DNA of 7,612 bases, from contig CAMWTG010000132.1 of NCBI GenBank assembly GCA_947177115.1, positions 1 to 7,612 on the forward strand, read 5' to 3'. Below are positions 5,597 through 7,612 of this stretch, piece after piece (positions within the stretch are counted from its first letter, which is position 1; each line of letters starts with the position of its first letter). Position numbers and translations under genes: made by a program. Under the pieces are notes generated by a model. The model saw nothing but the letters and a program-made list of their open reading frames with translations, ran no database searches and was not told where the DNA came from. The stretch comes from an uncultured Clostridia bacterium (GTDB lineage: Bacteria; Bacillota; Clostridia; Oscillospirales; Oscillospiraceae).

Positions 5597-6556
5597 ATGA
5601 TTTCACATGGGAAAGACATGAAGGTATTCAGCGGCAACTCGAATCCCGCCCTGGCAAAGGATATCTGCCGCCTGATCGGCATCCAGCTGGGCCACTCTGA
5701 GATCAGTCATTTTGCCGATGGCGAGGTCTGCGCCTCCATTTATGAGTCCGTCCGCGGCTCCGACGTATTCCTGGTCCAATCCACCAGCAGTCCCGTCAAC
5801 GACCATCTGATGGAACTTCTTATCATGATCGATGCCATGAAGCGGGCCTCTGCCGGCCGCATCACGGCAGTGATCCCCTACTTCGGCTATGCCCGCCAGG
5901 ACCGCAAGACCAAGGCCCGCGACCCCATCTCCGCCAAGCTGGTTGCCAACATGCTCACCGCCGCCGGCGCGGACCGGGTGCTGACTCTGGACCTCCATGC
6001 CGCCCAGATCCAGGGCTTCTTTGATATCCCGGTGGACAATCTTCTGGGCAACCCTATTTTTGTGGACTACTATGCCAAAAAATTCGGAGAAAAATGTGAG
6101 GAGATGATCGTAGTCTCTCCCGATGTAGGCTCCGTGTCCCGGGCCCGAGCCTTTGCGCAGAAGCTGCACATGAATCTGGCTATCGTGGACAAACGGCGGC
6201 AGAAAGCCAATCAGTGCGAGGTGATGAACGTCATCGGCGATGTAGAAGGCAGGGACTGCATCCTCTATGACGACATGGTGGACACGGCGGGCAGCCTGTG
6301 CAACGCGGCCAAAGCGATCGTGGAGGTCGGGGGAGCCAGGAATGTCTATGCCTGCGCGTCCCACGGAGTGCTTTCCGGCCCCGCTATCGACCGGATTAAC
6401 GAAAGCGTCATCAAGGAGCTGGCCTTCCTTGACACCATTGCCGGCATCGACCCTTCCCTTTCCGGCAAGATCAAATACTTAACGGTGGCGCCCATGTTCG
6501 CGGAAGCCATTGAACGGATCTATCAAGAGATCTCCGTATCCAAGCTTTGGATCTGA
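5597..6556 (+). CDS. prs: Ribose-phosphate pyrophosphokinase (PRPP synthase), class I
   Basis: Prs transfers pyrophosphate from ATP to ribose 5-phosphate, making PRPP for purine, pyrimidine, NAD, histidine and tryptophan synthesis. The 319-residue product has the usual length. It shows FSGNSNP (11-17), FADGEV (39-44), the flexible-loop YARQDRK (98-104), the family signature DLHAAQIQGFFDIP (132-145), the VSPDVG segment (173-178), and the ribose-phosphate loop DDMVDTAGS (225-233). The start at 5597 is chosen because GAGGA (5584-5588) lies 8 bases upstream and the protein then begins like clostridial relatives. In-frame ATGs at 5504 and 5567 have no ribosome binding site and would add unrelated residues; the one at 5588 lies right against the Shine-Dalgarno. 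It follows the glmU-like gene as in Bacillus gcaD-prs and probably shares its transcript. Confidence 0.97.
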   Translation: MISHGKDMKVFSGNSNPALAKDICRLIGIQLGHSEISHFADGEVCASIYESVRGSDVFLVQSTSSPVNDHLMELLIMIDAMKRASAGRITAVIPYFGYARQDRKTKARDPISAKLVANMLTAAGADRVLTLDLHAAQIQGFFDIPVDNLLGNPIFVDYYAKKFGEKCEEMIVVSPDVGSVSRARAFAQKLHMNLAIVDKRRQKANQCEVMNVIGDVEGRDCILYDDMVDTAGSLCNAAKAIVEVGGARNVYACASHGVLSGPAIDRINESVIKELAFLDTIAGIDPSLSGKIKYLTVAPMFAEAIERIYQEISVSKLWI

Positions 6557-6557
6557 T

Positions 6558-6601
6558 ACGCGGGCAGGAGCGTCCCGGCAGGGGCGCTCCTGCTGCGTTT
6601 T
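6558..6601 (+). terminator. Strong hairpin terminator after prs
   Basis: Two bases after the prs stop, 6564-6576 pairs with 6581-6593 (13 pairs, one G-U) around the loop GGCA. The stem can be extended to 6559-6561 with 6595-6597 past a bulge. TTTT (6598-6601) follows at once. The T-run is short, so termination may be partial, leaving some read-through into pth. Confidence 0.7.
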
Positions 6602-6642
6602 CCGCCGCATGCAAGAACAAATGCTAAAAAGAACAACTTCGT

Positions 6643-6670
6643 TTGCCGCCGGAGGACGGCAAGGAAAGGA
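6643..6670 (+). promoter_or_regulatory. pth leader hairpin and ribosome binding site
   Basis: TTGCCG (6643-6648) pairs perfectly with CGGCAA (6657-6662), leaving an 8-base loop that displays GGAGG (6651-6655). The actual ribosome binding site is AAGGAAAGGA (6661-6670), 4 bases before the ATG at 6675 by its nearer half and 9 by its farther half. The exposed GGAGG is too far upstream to start pth but might act as a ribosome standby site (inference). Confidence 0.35.
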
Positions 6671-6674
6671 CACC

Positions 6675-7253
6675 ATGTTTAGCTCAAACTACCAATGGCT
6701 CCTGGTCTGCCTGGGAAACCCGGGCAAAGACTACGAAACCACCCGCCATAATATCGGCTTTATGGCCGCCGATGAGCTGGCCCGCCGGGAGGGCGTTAAG
6801 ATCAACAAGCTCCGCTACCGGGCCCTGACCGGCGAGGTCAGGGTGGAAAACCAGCGGGTGCTGGTGATCAAGCCCCAGACCTACATGAACCTCAGCGGAG
6901 AGGCGGTGAAGCTGGCGGGAGGGTTTTACAAAATTCCCCCAGACCGGGTGCTGGTCATTTCAGACGATGTGGCCCTTCCCCTGGGAAAGCTCCGCATCCG
7001 CGCCGGCGGCAGCGCCGGGGGCCACAATGGACTGAAAAACATCATTGCCCACCTGGGCACCGACCAGTTCCCGCGGGTCCGCGTTGGCGTGGGCGCGCCC
7101 GCCCACCCGGAGCATGAGATGATCGACTGGGTCATCGGGCATTTTACTCCCCAGGAAAAAAAGACGGTGGACGAAGCGGTCTCCCGGGCGGTGGACGCCG
7201 CCCTGTGCGTCATGGAAAAGGGCGTGGGTGAGGCCCAGAACCGGTATAATTGA
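6675..7253 (+). CDS. pth: Peptidyl-tRNA hydrolase
   Basis: Pth cleaves the ester bond of peptidyl-tRNAs that fall off ribosomes, freeing tRNA for reuse; it is cytosolic and usually essential in bacteria. The 192-residue product is of normal length. It has CLGNPGKDYETTRHNIGF (12-29) with the catalytic base His25, KPQTYMNLSG (66-75) with Asn72, VISDDVALPLG (94-104) with Asp97, and GGSAGGHNGLKNI (111-123) with His117 and Asn118. These correspond to E. coli His20, Asn68, Asp93 and Asn114. The His of the common HDELDLP motif is Ser96 here, outside the catalytic set. An in-frame ATG at 6510 lies inside prs and is rejected. The gene matches spoVC in the Bacillus order glmU-prs-ctc-pth, with ctc missing. 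A terminator separates it from prs, so it needs read-through or its own promoter. Confidence 0.97.
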   Translation: MFSSNYQWLLVCLGNPGKDYETTRHNIGFMAADELARREGVKINKLRYRALTGEVRVENQRVLVIKPQTYMNLSGEAVKLAGGFYKIPPDRVLVISDDVALPLGKLRIRAGGSAGGHNGLKNIIAHLGTDQFPRVRVGVGAPAHPEHEMIDWVIGHFTPQEKKTVDEAVSRAVDAALCVMEKGVGEAQNRYN

Positions 7254-7279
7254 GAGCGGGAGGATTACCACTCCCGCTT
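7254..7279. terminator. Hairpin at the convergent ends of pth and the 73-residue gene
   Basis: AGCGGGAG (7255-7262) pairs perfectly with CTCCCGCT (7271-7278) around an 8-base loop; a terminal G-T pair (7254 with 7279) is possible. It lies between and over the ends of the two converging genes, which are only 11 bases apart. On the plus strand it is followed by TGATTTCCGTTT, a weak T-rich tract, so it may terminate pth. On the minus strand no T-run follows. Confidence 0.4.
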
Positions 7280-7486
7280 GATTTCCGTTTCCCTGATGCC
7301 GTACAGTTCCAAAAACTCCCGTAGGTCTTCGCCGCTGCGGAGCAGCATCACTTCCTGGAATCTTCCGCTGGCTTCGTCCCGGAATCCCGCCACCTGTTCC
7401 CCGGTACAGATGCTGGACCGGATCACGGGGATCTTGCCGGCTGTGTCAAAGTCCGGCCGCGTCCGTTTTTTCCTTTTTCCAAACAT
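7265..7486 (-). CDS. Small protein of unknown function (73 residues)
   Basis: The ATG at 7486 has a near-perfect ribosome binding site, AAGGAGGT (7493-7500), with a 6-base spacer, which strongly supports a real gene. The product is 73 residues. It has a basic N-terminus (FGKRKKRTR), a linker to about residue 18, then a compact core IPVIRSSICTGEQVAGF (19-35), a strand-like FQEVMLLRS (43-51) and an acidic helix DLREFLELYGI (54-64). A single Cys lies at residue 27; there is no signal peptide or membrane segment. I recall short clostridial proteins with a similar PVIRxSICxGExVAGF core and no known role, but could not check this. The gene is convergent with pth and divergent from the GH35 gene, so it is likely transcribed alone. 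Confidence 0.75.
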   Translation of the reverse strand: MFGKRKKRTRPDFDTAGKIPVIRSSICTGEQVAGFRDEASGRFQEVMLLRSGEDLREFLELYGIRETEIKREW

Positions 7487-7522
7487 GGACTAACCTCCTT
7501 TCCGCGAGGTAAAATGGAGATC

Positions 7523-7550
7523 AAAATATGCGATTTGAGGTAAGAGACAA
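7523..7550 (-). promoter_or_regulatory. Possible promoter of the 73-residue gene
   Basis: On the minus strand, TTGTCT (7545-7550) and TATTTT (7523-7528) are 16 bases apart, each matching 4 of 6 consensus bases. Transcription would start near 7516, within a few bases of the ACCTC that can pair with the ribosome binding site. The promoter would overlap the start of the GH35 coding region. It is weak by sequence. Confidence 0.3.
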
Positions 7551-7612
7551 CTTTTATCTGGACGGTGAGCCCTTCCAGATCATCTCCGGCGCCATTCACT
7601 ATTTCCGCGTAG
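7528..7612 (+). CDS. GH35 beta-galactosidase, N-terminal fragment cut by window edge
   Basis: Only the first 28 residues are visible, but the stretch FYLDGEPFQIISGAIHYFRV matches the very conserved opening of glycoside hydrolase family 35 beta-galactosidases, where the (beta/alpha)8 catalytic barrel begins. These enzymes release terminal beta-galactose from oligosaccharides. The barrel motif starts within ten residues of the ATG, so there is no signal peptide and the enzyme is probably cytoplasmic, acting on imported sugars. The ATG at 7528 follows GGAG (7516-7519) with an 8-base spacer. Its start codon is only 41 bases from that of the divergent small gene. The catalytic glutamates lie outside the window, so activity cannot be judged. 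Confidence 0.85.
   Translation, partial: MRFEVRDNFYLDGEPFQIISGAIHYFRV

Noticed and set aside
5134..5682. A 182-codon minus-strand frame through the glmU-prs spacer
   Set aside because: It overlaps the ends of two real genes, has no supported start, and its middle part translates the hairpin element; treated as noncoding.
5603..6364. A 253-codon minus-strand frame opposite prs
   Set aside because: Reverse-frame shadow of prs, which has all its family motifs.
7486..7515. TGGACT (7486-7491) and TAAAAT (7510-7515), 18 apart, as a GH35 promoter
   Set aside because: Transcription would start near 7522, after the GGAG ribosome site at 7516-7519, so the message would lack it.

Overview
The window is a GC-rich stretch of bacterial chromosome carrying housekeeping genes. 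The best guess for the source is a Gram-positive Clostridia, probably in or near the gut Oscillospiraceae (Flavonifractor/Lawsonibacter-like). This rests on strong AGGAGG-type ribosome binding sites, AT-rich promoters between GC-rich genes, a Bacillus/Clostridium-type gene order (glmU-like, prs, pth), and the style of the encoded proteins. The taxonomic guess is an inference; no marker gene such as rRNA is present.

Layout. Positions 1-3979 are read on the minus strand. In order of transcription they are trmL (tRNA wobble 2'-O-methyltransferase), an intrinsic terminator, then the lower-glycolysis genes pgk, tpiA and gpmI; gpmI runs off the left edge. A 301-base AT-rich divergent region (3980-4280) holds one promoter for each direction. 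Positions 4281-7253 are read on the plus strand: a GlmU-type N-acetyltransferase whose uridylyltransferase domain is shrunken and degenerate, then prs (PRPP synthase), a strong hairpin terminator, and pth (peptidyl-tRNA hydrolase). A 73-residue gene of unknown function (7265-7486) points back toward pth. A GH35 beta-galactosidase begins at 7528 and leaves the window on the right.

How the genes work together. pgk, tpiA and gpmI encode consecutive or adjacent glycolytic steps and are probably co-expressed, with an added promoter before tpiA. The glmU-like, prs and pth genes match the Bacillus subtilis order gcaD-prs-ctc-spoVC, but without ctc. They link cell-wall precursor synthesis, PRPP supply and tRNA recycling.

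Most interesting points. The syntenic GlmU keeps an intact acetyltransferase half but has lost most of its pyrophosphorylase half. A long, well-paired hairpin element (5374-5456) lies in the unusually long gap before prs. Several gene ends and leaders carry hairpins that could act on mRNA stability, termination or ribosome access. I saw no CRISPR array, tRNA, rRNA, prophage or transposase.
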